A DNA stretch of 64,000 nucleotides from Calditerrivibrio nitroreducens DSM 19672 (GTDB taxonomy: Bacteria; Chrysiogenota; Deferribacteres; Deferribacterales; Calditerrivibrionaceae), in assembly GCF_000183405.1 (NCBI RefSeq), contig NC_014758.1:992001-1056000 (forward strand). Reading direction: 5' to 3'. The translations under genes were made by a program, and so were the position numbers. The notes below the pieces were generated by a model, which was given only the letters and a program-made list of their open reading frames with translations, made no database searches and was not told the origin of the DNA. Of this stretch, positions 45,338 through 55,199 are shown piece by piece. Each line of letters opens with the position of its first letter. Position 1 is the first letter of the stretch.

Positions 45338-47818
45338 TTATTCTTCTGTCCAGGTAGTGATCTTTTGTTTATATTCTTCAAGCAGTTCATTTTTAGATTG
45401 TTCGTCGACGGCTTCTACATATAGATGTACGTTAGCAGAGTATTGATCTGGTATCATCAGCACATAACCTTTGTTTTTGAAATTTATCTTTACACCATCG
45501 ACGTATGATGCCTCTTTATCCATAGCATCTTCACTCATTTTCCTCATAATGTATCCTTTTTTGCTGAATGGACAGTTTATTATAAGATGAGCAAAGTGAT
45601 ATTCCGGGATAGATCTTGATACTTCAGATAACTTTTTGCCTGATTTTGCAAGAAGCTCCATAAGTTTAATGGAGTTAAACATTGCATCCGGGCTAAGCAT
45701 ATACTGGGGGAAAGACAACATCAAAGAAATAGATCCTATAAAATCGAATTCTTTTAAAAATTCTGCTTTAAGCCCGGTGGATCTTCCCCTTATTATATCC
45801 ACATTTTTGGTTTTTCCATCCAAGACAGTTGGAACCATTATTGGCAGGTATACCTTGACTTTTTCTGTTGCCACAAGGTCAAGAAGTGAGATGATAATCA
45901 ATGTTAATTTTTCTGGGTGTATTATTTCACCATCATCACTAACCACTTGAAGTCTTTCACCGTTTTGGAATATGGCAAAACCTATATTTGCTTTTAGTGT
46001 AAGTAATATCTTTTTAATCTCTTCCAGCTTATCCTGAACTACTTTAAAGTTTTTTGACAGCTGTTTTTCATTCTGGTATGCATTTAAAACGACTGCTTCA
46101 ACACCTAATTCCATCAGTATATTCGGAAGAATATGAGTCGTAGTGCCATTCATTAAATCTACAACCACTTTAAACTTGTTTCTTTTGAAAGAATCAATAT
46201 CTATGTTATGTAATAGGTGCTTAATATATGATGATTCTATGTCGTGAACTTCAATAATTTTCCCTATGTCATCATAAGATGCCCGTCTGAAGTTTTCCCT
46301 AAAAAAAGTTCTTTCGATATTTTTTTCGAAGTTTGAATCTATGGGAAGACCATTTATATCTGAGAATTGTATTTCAGAGTATAGGGAATTTGTGAGGGAT
46401 TGCCTGAAGATAACACTAATGGCATTTTTGGATATTTTTTGAATATATTTAGTTACAGGGTTTGCTGTCATTCTTAGATCCACCGCATTTACACCTGCAG
46501 ACAGAAGTCCACCAAGGAAAGCTCTCTTAAGCATTCTGGATGCACTATGGTAGTCTCTACTTAATATGATTATAGAATCTTTGGGCATACTACTACCAAG
46601 AGCAGCACCAAGTTTTGCACAGAGCTCTGGTGATAATTCTACATTGGTCTGTGCTGAAACGATCCCACCTTCAAAGATCGATTTTTTCCACTTATCTCCC
46701 CAAATGAGGTTGCTACTTAAGATCGAATCTTCTTCGATCTGTTTGTTTGGCCAAACCATAATGTCCTTTTCAAAAACAACGTAGTTACCTATTTCTGTAT
46801 TCTCAGCCACAATTCCACCGGATTGAATATGCACCCCTCTACCAACGATAACACCATTACAGAATACAGCATTTTTTATTATACAGTTTGAACCTATTTT
46901 GACATTATCCCATATGATGCTATTTTCGATTATAGTGCCTCTACCAATCTCTACATTATTCCCTATGGAGCAATTTTTGATTTTGGCATCAGTGTTTATT
47001 AAAACATTATCCCCTAAAACCACAAAACCATCAAGCTGTGCCCCTTCAAAAAAAGAATTTTCACCTGTAAAGATACTATCTTTTATATTTTTACCCTTAA
47101 CAGGCAGCTCTACTAAACCATTGAATATATCCAGGAAAACTTCCCTATAGGAGTTGGGATTTCCCACATCCCTCCAATAACCTCTGGCATTAAATCCAAA
47201 AAGCTCTATACCCTTATTCATCAATGATGGGAATAGATCTTTTGAAAAATCGAAATTACTTTTTTCAGGGATAAACTTTAGTACATCTTTTTTAAATACA
47301 TATATTCCAGTATTTATTGTATCGCTGAAAACTTCTCCCCAACCTGGTTTTTCCAAAAATCTAACAATCTTTCCATCTTTATCGGTTATTACTACGCCAA
47401 ATTGAAGAGGATCTTCTACGGATGTGAGGCAAATTGTGGCCTGCCCACCTTTTGTGTAATGAAACCCTATAACCTCATTAAGATCAAAATCTGTCACAAG
47501 GTCACCGCTTATCACTATGAAATCATCATCAAGAAATCTTTCCCCCTGTTTCACTGCCCCCGCCGTACCATAATCGTCATCAGGTAAAACATAGTTTATA
47601 TTTACTCCAAATTTTTTACCCTCTCCGAAATGGTTTTTGATTATATCTGGCATAAAATATAGAAGAATAACGATATCAGTGATACCAGCTTTTTTGATCG
47701 ATTCAAGTATATACTCCATCATTGGTACATTTAACACCGGAATCATAGGTTTTGGTAGCGACGTAGTAAGGGGTTGAATTCTGGTACCGAATCCCCCTGC
47801 CATGATTACAGCTTTCAT
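45338..47818 (-). CDS. sugar-1-phosphate nucleotidyltransferase fused to a degenerate phosphohexomutase-like domain
   Basis: An 826-residue two-part protein. The first 230 residues are an NTP-transferase (GGFGTRIQPLT, PKPMIPV, GDLVTDF), then left-handed beta-helix repeats (about 250-370). From about 380 a phosphohexomutase-like region follows. The mutase region lacks the usual serine loop (FRQSLTNSLY where TASHNP belongs) and the metal loop (FQNGERLQ where DGDADR belongs). The N-terminal half should make an NDP-sugar; GDP-mannose or ADP/UDP-glucose are possible. The dead half may bind a sugar phosphate as a regulator. It lies between glgP and GH57 with short spacing. Confidence 0.87.
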   Translation of the reverse strand: MKAVIMAGGFGTRIQPLTTSLPKPMIPVLNVPMMEYILESIKKAGITDIVILLYFMPDIIKNHFGEGKKFGVNINYVLPDDDYGTAGAVKQGERFLDDDFIVISGDLVTDFDLNEVIGFHYTKGGQATICLTSVEDPLQFGVVITDKDGKIVRFLEKPGWGEVFSDTINTGIYVFKKDVLKFIPEKSNFDFSKDLFPSLMNKGIELFGFNARGYWRDVGNPNSYREVFLDIFNGLVELPVKGKNIKDSIFTGENSFFEGAQLDGFVVLGDNVLINTDAKIKNCSIGNNVEIGRGTIIENSIIWDNVKIGSNCIIKNAVFCNGVIVGRGVHIQSGGIVAENTEIGNYVVFEKDIMVWPNKQIEEDSILSSNLIWGDKWKKSIFEGGIVSAQTNVELSPELCAKLGAALGSSMPKDSIIILSRDYHSASRMLKRAFLGGLLSAGVNAVDLRMTANPVTKYIQKISKNAISVIFRQSLTNSLYSEIQFSDINGLPIDSNFEKNIERTFFRENFRRASYDDIGKIIEVHDIESSYIKHLLHNIDIDSFKRNKFKVVVDLMNGTTTHILPNILMELGVEAVVLNAYQNEKQLSKNFKVVQDKLEEIKKILLTLKANIGFAIFQNGERLQVVSDDGEIIHPEKLTLIIISLLDLVATEKVKVYLPIMVPTVLDGKTKNVDIIRGRSTGLKAEFLKEFDFIGSISLMLSFPQYMLSPDAMFNSIKLMELLAKSGKKLSEVSRSIPEYHFAHLIINCPFSKKGYIMRKMSEDAMDKEASYVDGVKINFKNKGYVLMIPDQYSANVHLYVEAVDEQSKNELLEEYKQKITTWTEE

Positions 47819-47837
47819 ATATTCCTCCTTGACTTAT

Positions 47838-50390
47838 TTACTCCCATACAAATAAATTGTCTTCAAACTCATTTAAAATAAATCTGTTTTTAGGGAAGAT
47901 ACCAAATGCAAATCTTATCTTTCCGGAGCATGTCAACCTAACTTCCTTTGAAAATATCGATACCCCATCTTTACTTTCTTTGAGATCAAGTTCAATAAAC
48001 TTTGGATCTTCAAATTCTATTTTTGGACAATTGGTATCTGAAATTACACAAACTTTTAAAAAATTTGGATCCAGATCATCCGTGTAAACTTCTGAATAAA
48101 ATTTTACTGTTGACCCCATATAAAGGTTATCTGAAATAATTTCGGCTTTTACTATTCTAAGCTTATGCCATTTGTTGGATATCTCATTTTTAAAATTGAT
48201 AAACTCTCTCAGATTGGCAAAATTTTGCTCTGAAAGATCGTTGTGTAATTCATGTAAAGGGGTGTAGTACTTTTCATGATACTCCATTACCATCCTGGAT
48301 GTAGAAAACTCTGAACATCCGATAAAGATAGAGTTTTTCATCATTTTTAACCATTCTCTTGGTAAGCCGGATCTATCTTTTGCGTAGAAGAGGGGTACTA
48401 TTTCATTTTCCAATTTGTCATACAACTCCTGACCTTCCACAAAATCCTGATATTTTGGATCACTATACTCCTCACCGGCACCTATAGACCATCCATTGTT
48501 GTTTTTATACCCTTCCACCCACCAACCATCAAGTATAGAAAAGTTTAAAGCCCCATTGATAGCGGCTTTCATACCACTCGTCCCACTTGCTTCCATAGGC
48601 CTTCGTGGATTATTCAACCAAACATCCACTCCTCTTACAAGATATTTTGCCACCTGGATGTCATAATCCTCCACAAACACTATTTTATCTCTAAATTCTG
48701 GTTTTCTGGAAATATGATAGATCTTCTTTATTATCTCTTTCCCCTCTGTATCCTTAGGATGAGCTTTACCTGCGATGATAATCTGAACAGGCATCTTTGG
48801 ATTGTTTAAAATTTTATTTAATCTTTCTTCATCTGAAAATAAAAGGTAACCACGCTTATATGTTGCAAATCTTCTGGCAAAGCCTATTGTAAGAATTCCA
48901 GGATTTAATATCTCATTTGCTTTAACTATTTCTGAATATGAACCACCCCTTTTGTTGATGGAATTTATAGTTCTTTTTCTAATAAATTCTACGAGTCTTG
49001 TTCTCAAAATATTTTTAGCTTCAAATAGCTCAAGATCTGGGATTTCATGGATGTTTGACCATACTGATTTTTGGTATGGTCTCAGATACCAATTTTCCCC
49101 AAGGTATCTATTAAAGAGAGTTTTAATTTCATCGGCAACCCATGTTTGGAGGTGTACTCCATTTGTGATATGCCCCACAGGAACGAATGGTTCACTGACA
49201 TTTGGCCATAAGTTGTTGAAAATCTTTCTTGATACCTTACCATGAAGTTTACTTACACCATTTCTAAAAATACTGCATTTAACTCCACATATTGCCATAG
49301 AAAATGGTTCAGATGAAGAATATGGATTTACTTTTCCTATTTTGAGTACTTCATCAATAGATAATGGTGTTCCGTTATAGATTGGTCCCAGATGTTTATA
49401 TATTGCATTGTTGTCAAATACGTCAAATCCAGCAGGAACAGGTGTATGGGTGGTAAAAAGTGTTGAGTATTTTACCATGTTTATAGCCTCGTATAAATTT
49501 AGACCATCTTCCACCATGTAATCTTTGATCCTTTCAATAACTGCGAATGCTGGATGCCCCTCATTAATATGGAATACAGTAGGTTTTATCCCTAGTTTTT
49601 TCAGGGCTCTTACCCCTCCAATACCTAAGACTATCTCCTGCTTTATCCTCATCTCTGGTTCACCGTCGTAAAGTTTACCTGTAATTATTTTATTTTCCGG
49701 GATATTATCATCGATGTCTGTATCCAGAAGGATCAATCTTGAAAATCCAAGGTGGACAAGCCAGATTTTTGCCTTTATTAAAGAATTATAACTCGGGATC
49801 TCAACTAACAAAGGGTCACCATTTTCATCCTTTGCTTCCACAACAGGCATTTTATAAAATTCATTGTAAGGGTAGGTTTCAAGTTGCCACCCATCTGAGT
49901 TTAAATATTGATGAAAATAGCCATTTCTATAGAGTAAACCAACAGCGATAAATGGGATACCCAGGTCACTTGCAGCTTTAAAATGATCACCAGACAGTAT
50001 GCCAAGTCCACCAGCATATGATTGTATCGACTCATGCATACCATATTCTGCTGAAAAGTATGCAATCTGCATATTGCCATGTTTTTCTATATCTCTGATG
50101 GTTTCAAACCATTTGGGTGTTTTTATATACTCTATATAATCGTTCCACACTGAATCCAGCCTTGAAAGGAATACCTGATCCTTTTCCAGCTGTTTCAAGT
50201 CATGTTCAGACAAAGAAAGAAGAATTTCTATAGGGTTGTGCAACGTTTCTTGCCACAATTCCGGTTTTATCATTTTAAATAGATCTTTAGCGTTATTGTT
50301 ATAAACCCACCATAGGTTGTATGCCAATGACTCCAACGTTTTTAATCTTTCTGGAAAATTGATCTTGACGAAAAATTCTCTTTTTTTCAT
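47838..50390 (-). CDS. glgP: alpha-glucan (glycogen) phosphorylase, GT35
   Basis: An 850-residue phosphorylase of the short thermophile/archaeal type with the DUF3417-like N-terminus (LESLAYNLWWVYNN). FSAEYGMHESIQSYAGGLG and HINEGHPAF are visible, and the PLP-lysine motif EASGTSGMKAAINGALN lies near residue 608. It releases glucose-1-phosphate from glycogen or maltodextrin. It is first in the three-gene minus-strand operon and has a strong upstream promoter. Confidence 0.95.
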   Translation of the reverse strand: MKKREFFVKINFPERLKTLESLAYNLWWVYNNNAKDLFKMIKPELWQETLHNPIEILLSLSEHDLKQLEKDQVFLSRLDSVWNDYIEYIKTPKWFETIRDIEKHGNMQIAYFSAEYGMHESIQSYAGGLGILSGDHFKAASDLGIPFIAVGLLYRNGYFHQYLNSDGWQLETYPYNEFYKMPVVEAKDENGDPLLVEIPSYNSLIKAKIWLVHLGFSRLILLDTDIDDNIPENKIITGKLYDGEPEMRIKQEIVLGIGGVRALKKLGIKPTVFHINEGHPAFAVIERIKDYMVEDGLNLYEAINMVKYSTLFTTHTPVPAGFDVFDNNAIYKHLGPIYNGTPLSIDEVLKIGKVNPYSSSEPFSMAICGVKCSIFRNGVSKLHGKVSRKIFNNLWPNVSEPFVPVGHITNGVHLQTWVADEIKTLFNRYLGENWYLRPYQKSVWSNIHEIPDLELFEAKNILRTRLVEFIRKRTINSINKRGGSYSEIVKANEILNPGILTIGFARRFATYKRGYLLFSDEERLNKILNNPKMPVQIIIAGKAHPKDTEGKEIIKKIYHISRKPEFRDKIVFVEDYDIQVAKYLVRGVDVWLNNPRRPMEASGTSGMKAAINGALNFSILDGWWVEGYKNNNGWSIGAGEEYSDPKYQDFVEGQELYDKLENEIVPLFYAKDRSGLPREWLKMMKNSIFIGCSEFSTSRMVMEYHEKYYTPLHELHNDLSEQNFANLREFINFKNEISNKWHKLRIVKAEIISDNLYMGSTVKFYSEVYTDDLDPNFLKVCVISDTNCPKIEFEDPKFIELDLKESKDGVSIFSKEVRLTCSGKIRFAFGIFPKNRFILNEFEDNLFVWE

Positions 50391-50414
50391 AATCTAACCC
50401 CATCATTTTTTTTA

Positions 50415-50443
50415 ATTATAACAAAATAATGATAAAAAGACAA
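50415..50443 (-). promoter_or_regulatory. promoter of the glycogen operon
   Basis: On the minus strand TTGTCT (50443-50438), 17 bases, TATAAT (50420-50415), about 25 bases before the glgP ATG. Confidence 0.7.
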
Positions 50444-50481
50444 GTTTTTAAAAATTTCTCAATTAATTTTATTTTATGCCG

Positions 50482-50525
50482 ATTATCAAATCAAGCTTGA
50501 AAAATAACAAGTTTGATAATATAAT
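50482..50525 (+). promoter_or_regulatory. promoter of cheW-recG with overlapping inverted repeat
   Basis: TTGAAA (50497-50502), 17 bases, TATAAT (50520-50525). A 9-bp inverted repeat ATTATCAAA (50482-50490) / TTTGATAAT (50512-50520) flanks the -35 box, and a TCAAGCTTGA palindrome (50491-50500) overlaps it. This may be an operator. Confidence 0.65.
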
Positions 50526-50550
50526 TATTTAAAAATATCAGGTGGTGTAT

Positions 50551-51000
50551 ATGGCTGTTCAACAGTATGTTAGCTTTAATCTTGCTTCGGAAAAGTATGC
50601 TGTAGATATAATGTATATCGAAGAGATAATTAGAATGATGGAAGTAACACATGTGCCAAGGGCCCCTGAATTTATCGAGGGGATAATCAACATTCGGGGT
50701 AAAGTTATCCCTGTGGTGGATCTGAAGAAAAAGCTCAACATCGGCTCTTTTTCACATGATAATAACACCAGAATAATAATTGTAAATATCAGAAATAAAA
50801 AGGTGGGTTTCATAGTTGATAGTGTTAATGAGGTAATGAGAATAGATGATAACTTAATCGATGAGGCTCCTGCTGTGACGCTAAGCATGGATAGATCTTA
50901 TATAAAAGGTGTTGCCAAAACTAATCAGGGGCTTATTATCATAATTGACATAGGCAAGGTATTTTCCTCTGGGGAAGAGAATCAGCTTTATGGATTTTGA
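50551..51000 (+). CDS. cheW: chemotaxis coupling protein CheW
   Basis: A 149-residue CheW with YVSFNLASEKYAVDI, the hydrophobic core motif PRAPEFIEGIINIRGKVIPVVDL near residue 40 and VGFIVDSVNEVMRI near 90. It links chemoreceptors to CheA. No cheA or other che genes are next to it, so it may serve receptors such as the hemerythrin MCP from a distance. The ATG at 50551 is better spaced from AGGTGG than the GTG at 50542. The stop overlaps recG by one base. Confidence 0.92.
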   Translation: MAVQQYVSFNLASEKYAVDIMYIEEIIRMMEVTHVPRAPEFIEGIINIRGKVIPVVDLKKKLNIGSFSHDNNTRIIIVNIRNKKVGFIVDSVNEVMRIDDNLIDEAPAVTLSMDRSYIKGVAKTNQGLIIIIDIGKVFSSGEENQLYGF

Positions 51001-53270
51001 TGAGTTTAGATTTATCGATTTTAAAACAGTTGAATAATATTTTAAAAAATAAGGGGTATTACTACAAAAATTTTAAATCTTATCTTTTGCCATTAAAGGA
51101 TAAGCTACCACTTGAAATATCTCAGAAGATAGATAATATTATAACGAAAGAAAACCCAGAAACTTCAGAGCTGGATGATATCGTAAATGATATTTTATTG
51201 GAGATTTATAGTATTAAAAGGGGGGATTATAACAGATTAAAAGAGCCCCTTGTAATAAAATTTAGCAATTTTGTAAAAACATTGGAGCAGTTAAAAAAGA
51301 TCGGAATTGAAACTGCTGAAGATATCATATTTCATTTTCCATACAAATACGATATTTTATCTAGTTCATCAAATGATAGGTGTGTACTAACCGGCACATT
51401 TGAGGATTCCAAGATAGTAAAAACCAAGAATGGTAAAAAGATTCTTGAAGCTGTTTTTAAAGGTGATACTGGATATTTTTACGGTGTATGGTTTAATTTT
51501 AATAATAGATACCCACTTTTATTATTAAAAAAAGGGGAAAATTATAATCTCTATGGGAAATTGCAGAATTTTAATGGACTACCGGCAATTGTACATCCTG
51601 AATTTTTGTCAACTGACGAACTTGGAAAGATAAGACCTGTTTATCTTTTGCCGGAAAATGTAAAAGATAACCTCTACCTGTCCCTTTTGAAGAAAGTTTA
51701 TATGGAGTATTCTGAACATATTGTGGAAACCTTGCCTTTGAGGCTTATCATAAAATACGGTTTTCTTGATCTGAAAAACTCTTTAAGATATATACATTTT
51801 CCTGACAATATAAATGAATTTAAAAAGTATAATTTATTATCCCACAGAAGATTTGTTTACGAAGAGTTATTTTATCTGCAATTAGGTCTTTTTATCAGGA
51901 AAAATAGCTATGGTGAGGTTAGGGGGATAAAATTCGATATCGACAAAGATATACTATTAACTCTAAAACCATATATCCCTTTTAAACTTACAGATGCCCA
52001 AAAGAAAGCACTAAAAGATATTTTCAACGATATGAAATCTTCCAAACAAATGAACAGGCTTTTGCAGGGGGATGTGGGGAGTGGCAAAACTGTAGTAGCT
52101 TTTATATCTGGAGTATTGGCAGTAAAAAATGGATATCAGGTGGCTTTTATATCACCCACCGAGATTCTTGCAGAGCAACATTACAATAATTTTAAAAAAC
52201 TTTTTAAAGATGATTTTAGTTCCTGTTTAATCACAGGTTCTTTAAAACAAAAAGATAAAAAGTATCTAAAGGCACTGGTAGAAAGTGGAGATATCTCCTT
52301 CATTTTTGGTACCCATGCCATATTGCAGGAGGATACAATTTTTAAAAATCTTGGATTTGTTGTGATCGATGAGCAACACAGATTTGGGGTTATGCAGAGA
52401 AAGATATTGATAGAAAAAGGGTATACACCAGATATTTTATTGATGAGTGCCACCCCTATACCCAGAACACTATCCCTTACATTTTATGGAGATCTTGAGA
52501 TTAGTATTATAGATCAATTACCGCCGGGAAGAAAGCCTATAACAACAAAAGCATTTAGACAGAAAGAAATAGGAAAGGTTTTCGATCTTGTAAAGGAACA
52601 GATAGAAAAAGGCTTTTCTGCATATTTTGTGTATCCTTTGATAGATGAAAGCGATACACTTGATTTGAAAGCAGCTACACAGGCTTACGAACAGGTGGCA
52701 GAATTTTTCGGTGAAGATAATGTTGGTATTTTACATGGTAGAATGAAGGCGGAAGAGAAGAATTATTTGATGAATAGATTTAAAAATAGAGAGATAAAAA
52801 TACTCGTATCCACTACGGTGATTGAGGTGGGGGTGGATGTCCCACATGCGACGGTCATGGTTATTGAAAATGCTGAACGTTTTGGGTTATCTCAGCTACA
52901 TCAACTCAGGGGGAGAGTTGGTAGGGGAGGGGATCAATCATTTTGTTATCTTGTTTATTCCGATAAAATTTCTGAGGATGGTTTAAAGAGGATCAAGGCT
53001 ATGATAAACTATAATGATGGTTTTAAGCTATCCGAGATAGATCTTGAAATGCGGGGACCTGGTGACTTTTTTGGGACAAGGCAATCTGGGTTACCGGATC
53101 TAAAATTTAGCAACATAATAAAGGATACAGATATTCTCTTATCAGCCAGAGAAGATGCGTTTGAAATCTTAAAGGAGGATCCTTATCTAAATAAACCTGA
53201 AAATAGAATTCTAAAAGAGATGCTAAAATTTAAATGGAAGGATGCCTACGAACTTGTTAATATCGGTTAA
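51000..53270 (+). CDS. recG: ATP-dependent DNA helicase RecG
   Basis: A 756-residue RecG. The wedge/OB domain (about 95-215) is followed by the helicase core with Walker A GDVGSGKTVVA near residue 358, DEQH (IDEQHRFGVMQR), LMSATPIPRT, and motif VI QLRGRVGRGG. An extended N-terminal helical region (about 1-90) is present, as in thermophile RecG. It rescues stalled forks and branch-migrates junctions. The start overlaps the cheW stop (TGATG). Confidence 0.95.
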   Translation: MSLDLSILKQLNNILKNKGYYYKNFKSYLLPLKDKLPLEISQKIDNIITKENPETSELDDIVNDILLEIYSIKRGDYNRLKEPLVIKFSNFVKTLEQLKKIGIETAEDIIFHFPYKYDILSSSSNDRCVLTGTFEDSKIVKTKNGKKILEAVFKGDTGYFYGVWFNFNNRYPLLLLKKGENYNLYGKLQNFNGLPAIVHPEFLSTDELGKIRPVYLLPENVKDNLYLSLLKKVYMEYSEHIVETLPLRLIIKYGFLDLKNSLRYIHFPDNINEFKKYNLLSHRRFVYEELFYLQLGLFIRKNSYGEVRGIKFDIDKDILLTLKPYIPFKLTDAQKKALKDIFNDMKSSKQMNRLLQGDVGSGKTVVAFISGVLAVKNGYQVAFISPTEILAEQHYNNFKKLFKDDFSSCLITGSLKQKDKKYLKALVESGDISFIFGTHAILQEDTIFKNLGFVVIDEQHRFGVMQRKILIEKGYTPDILLMSATPIPRTLSLTFYGDLEISIIDQLPPGRKPITTKAFRQKEIGKVFDLVKEQIEKGFSAYFVYPLIDESDTLDLKAATQAYEQVAEFFGEDNVGILHGRMKAEEKNYLMNRFKNREIKILVSTTVIEVGVDVPHATVMVIENAERFGLSQLHQLRGRVGRGGDQSFCYLVYSDKISEDGLKRIKAMINYNDGFKLSEIDLEMRGPGDFFGTRQSGLPDLKFSNIIKDTDILLSAREDAFEILKEDPYLNKPENRILKEMLKFKWKDAYELVNIG

Positions 53271-53294
53271 AAAGGCGGTTTTAAGCCGCCTTTT
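53270..53294. terminator. terminator between recG and the convergent lipoprotein gene
   Basis: AAAAGGCGG / CCGCCTTTT with a 7-base loop. It has A and T runs on both sides, so it can work in both directions. The left arm overlaps the last base of recG. Confidence 0.8.
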
Positions 53295-53296
53295 GA

Positions 53297-53968
53297 TTAT
53301 TTTTCTATCACTACCCACACGTAAAGATCACCATTTGTGGGATCTTTGAATTCATCTTTTATTACCGCATCCTTTATTATTTCTTCTGCCGATTGCCTGG
53401 ATGTGGATGAAAATTTTGACTTATAATATGTAACGACGTTATTTGAAGTGGATTGGGTTTTTTCAAGAGTTGATTCTGAATTGATTACAACTCTGATCTG
53501 TTTTGCAAGCTCCGCCAGAGCCAGAGTTTTGGCCAATCTTAATTGACCCGCATAACCATTCGGAGCAGCATTCTTTCTGGCTATACCAACACCACCAAGG
53601 TATCCATCGTAGTTAGGCTCCCAAAACCATACTGGCTTTCCATCTTTCAATGGATAGTTGTTGGAATCTCTTTTCTTCTCAACCACTTTATTAGGAGATT
53701 CTTTATCTACTATAACCTCCTTAGGTTTCAATTCATCTTTAGCAGGCTCCTTCTCTACTTTTGGAGCTGGCTTATCTAATTTTTTTTCCACTGCATCTAT
53801 TTGTGGTTTCGATTCACCTGTTTCTTTATCGAGTTCCTCAAATGCTTTTTTGGCTCTTTCCTGTTGCACTGAAGCAGGTGCTTGATTTACCTTTGTGGTG
53901 GTTTTTTCTGCCATACAGGATACGAAAAAAAGTGTAGCTATTATTGAAATAGTTATTTTTTTATTCAT
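53297..53968 (-). CDS. LPP20-type lipoprotein
   Basis: A 223-residue lipoprotein with signal peptide and lipobox FFVSC (lipidated Cys18). A long Lys/Pro/Glu-rich low-complexity linker (about 25-100) precedes a C-terminal domain with PVWFWEPNYDGYLGGVGIA, LAKTLALAELAKQIRV and a final DLYVWVVIEK strand, the LPP20 family pattern. Function is unknown; the charged linker would let it span the periplasm. AGGAGG precedes the ATG. It is monocistronic, convergent with recG. Confidence 0.85.
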   Translation of the reverse strand: MNKKITISIIATLFFVSCMAEKTTTKVNQAPASVQQERAKKAFEELDKETGESKPQIDAVEKKLDKPAPKVEKEPAKDELKPKEVIVDKESPNKVVEKKRDSNNYPLKDGKPVWFWEPNYDGYLGGVGIARKNAAPNGYAGQLRLAKTLALAELAKQIRVVINSESTLEKTQSTSNNVVTYYKSKFSSTSRQSAEEIIKDAVIKDEFKDPTNGDLYVWVVIEK

Positions 53969-54083
53969 TGGAGCCTCCTAAGATTCCTTTTATTTGATTT
54001 TAATCTAACATCTATAAAAGTCAAATGAAAAAATGTAAAATAAAATATAACTGTGTTATTTTACAGAATTTATTTAATATATA

Positions 54084-54112
54084 TTGACTTTAATATATTA
54101 AAGTAATAGAAA
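54084..54112 (+). promoter_or_regulatory. candidate asd promoter with an 18-bp palindrome
   Basis: TTGACT (54084-54089), 17 bases, TAGAAA (54107-54112). A perfect palindrome ACTTTAATATATTAAAGT lies at 54087-54104 over the -35 and spacer, in an otherwise AT-rich 179-base gap. Confidence 0.4.
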
Positions 54113-54147
54113 AACTAATATTTTTCTAAAATTTAATGAGGTGTGAT

Positions 54148-55173
54148 ATGGGTAATTTCAAATTTACTAAAAAAGAGAAATACAATGTAGCCATAGCTGG
54201 AGCTACAGGTGCAGTGGGGGAAACATTTCTTCAGATACTTGAGGAAAGAAATTTTCCCATCAATGAATTAAGATTGCTTGCATCCGCAAGATCTGTAGGT
54301 AAAACTATAAAGTTTAAAGGAGAGGATTATAAAGTCCAGGAACTTACTCATGATTCTTTCAAAGGTATCGATATAGCACTATTTTCTGCTGGAGCTTCCA
54401 GAAGTCTTGAGTTTGCTCCATCTGCAGTGAAGGCTGGTGCACTTGTGATAGACAATAGTTCAGCTTTTCGTATGGAAAAAGATATTCCTCTCGTTGTTCC
54501 GGAGGTAAATGCAGCTGCAGCTTTTGATAACAATGGCATTATTGCAAATCCAAACTGTACTACTATTATAATGGTTGTAGCTCTTAAGCCGCTCCATGAC
54601 TATGGTAAGATAAAAAGGGTGGTTGTTTCTTCCTATCAATCATCATCCGGAGCTGGAGCTCAGGCAATGGAGGAGCTTCTTGCCCAAACAAGAGCCTGGG
54701 CCAAAGGGGAACCTATTAAAGTGGAGAAATTTCAGCATCAGCTACTTTTCAACGTAATTCCACACATAGATAAGTTTACTGAAAACGGATATACAAAAGA
54801 AGAGATGAAGATGTTTAATGAAACAAGAAAAATAATGGGGGATGACACCATAAAAGTTACTGCTACATGTGTGAGGGTACCAGTTATATCTGCACATTCT
54901 GAAGCTGTAACAATCGAAACCGAAAAGAAGATAACTGCAGAAAAAGCAAGGGAGCTTTTATCCAAGGCTCCTGGTGTTCAGGTACTTGATAATCCAGAAA
55001 AAAATGAGTACCCAATGCCTCTTTTTGTTGCTGGAAAAGATGATTGTTATGTGGGTAGAATTAGAGAAGATATTACCTGTGATAATGGGCTGACATTCTG
55101 GGTTGTGGGTGATCAACTTAGAAAAGGTGCCGCATTGAATGCTATACAGATAGCTGAGTTGTTCATAAAATAA
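54148..55173 (+). CDS. asd: aspartate-semialdehyde dehydrogenase
   Basis: A 341-residue Asd with NADP site AIAGATGAVGE, the catalytic Cys in NPNCTTI near residue 132, SSYQSSSGAGAQAM near 160 and VRVPVISAHSEAV near 241. It makes aspartate semialdehyde for Lys, diaminopimelate, Thr and Met. The ATG at 54148 follows GAGGTG at the right distance; an ATG 12 bases earlier would overlap that site. It is monocistronic. Confidence 0.96.
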   Translation: MGNFKFTKKEKYNVAIAGATGAVGETFLQILEERNFPINELRLLASARSVGKTIKFKGEDYKVQELTHDSFKGIDIALFSAGASRSLEFAPSAVKAGALVIDNSSAFRMEKDIPLVVPEVNAAAAFDNNGIIANPNCTTIIMVVALKPLHDYGKIKRVVVSSYQSSSGAGAQAMEELLAQTRAWAKGEPIKVEKFQHQLLFNVIPHIDKFTENGYTKEEMKMFNETRKIMGDDTIKVTATCVRVPVISAHSEAVTIETEKKITAEKARELLSKAPGVQVLDNPEKNEYPMPLFVAGKDDCYVGRIREDITCDNGLTFWVVGDQLRKGAALNAIQIAELFIK

Positions 55174-55199
55174 AAAAGGTGGGCTATCCCACCTTTTTT
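55172..55199. terminator. bidirectional terminator between asd and fabI
   Basis: A 12-bp stem (AAAAAAGGTGGG / CCCACCTTTTTT) with loop CTAT. It abuts the stop codons of both convergent genes and has a T run in each direction. Confidence 0.88.
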
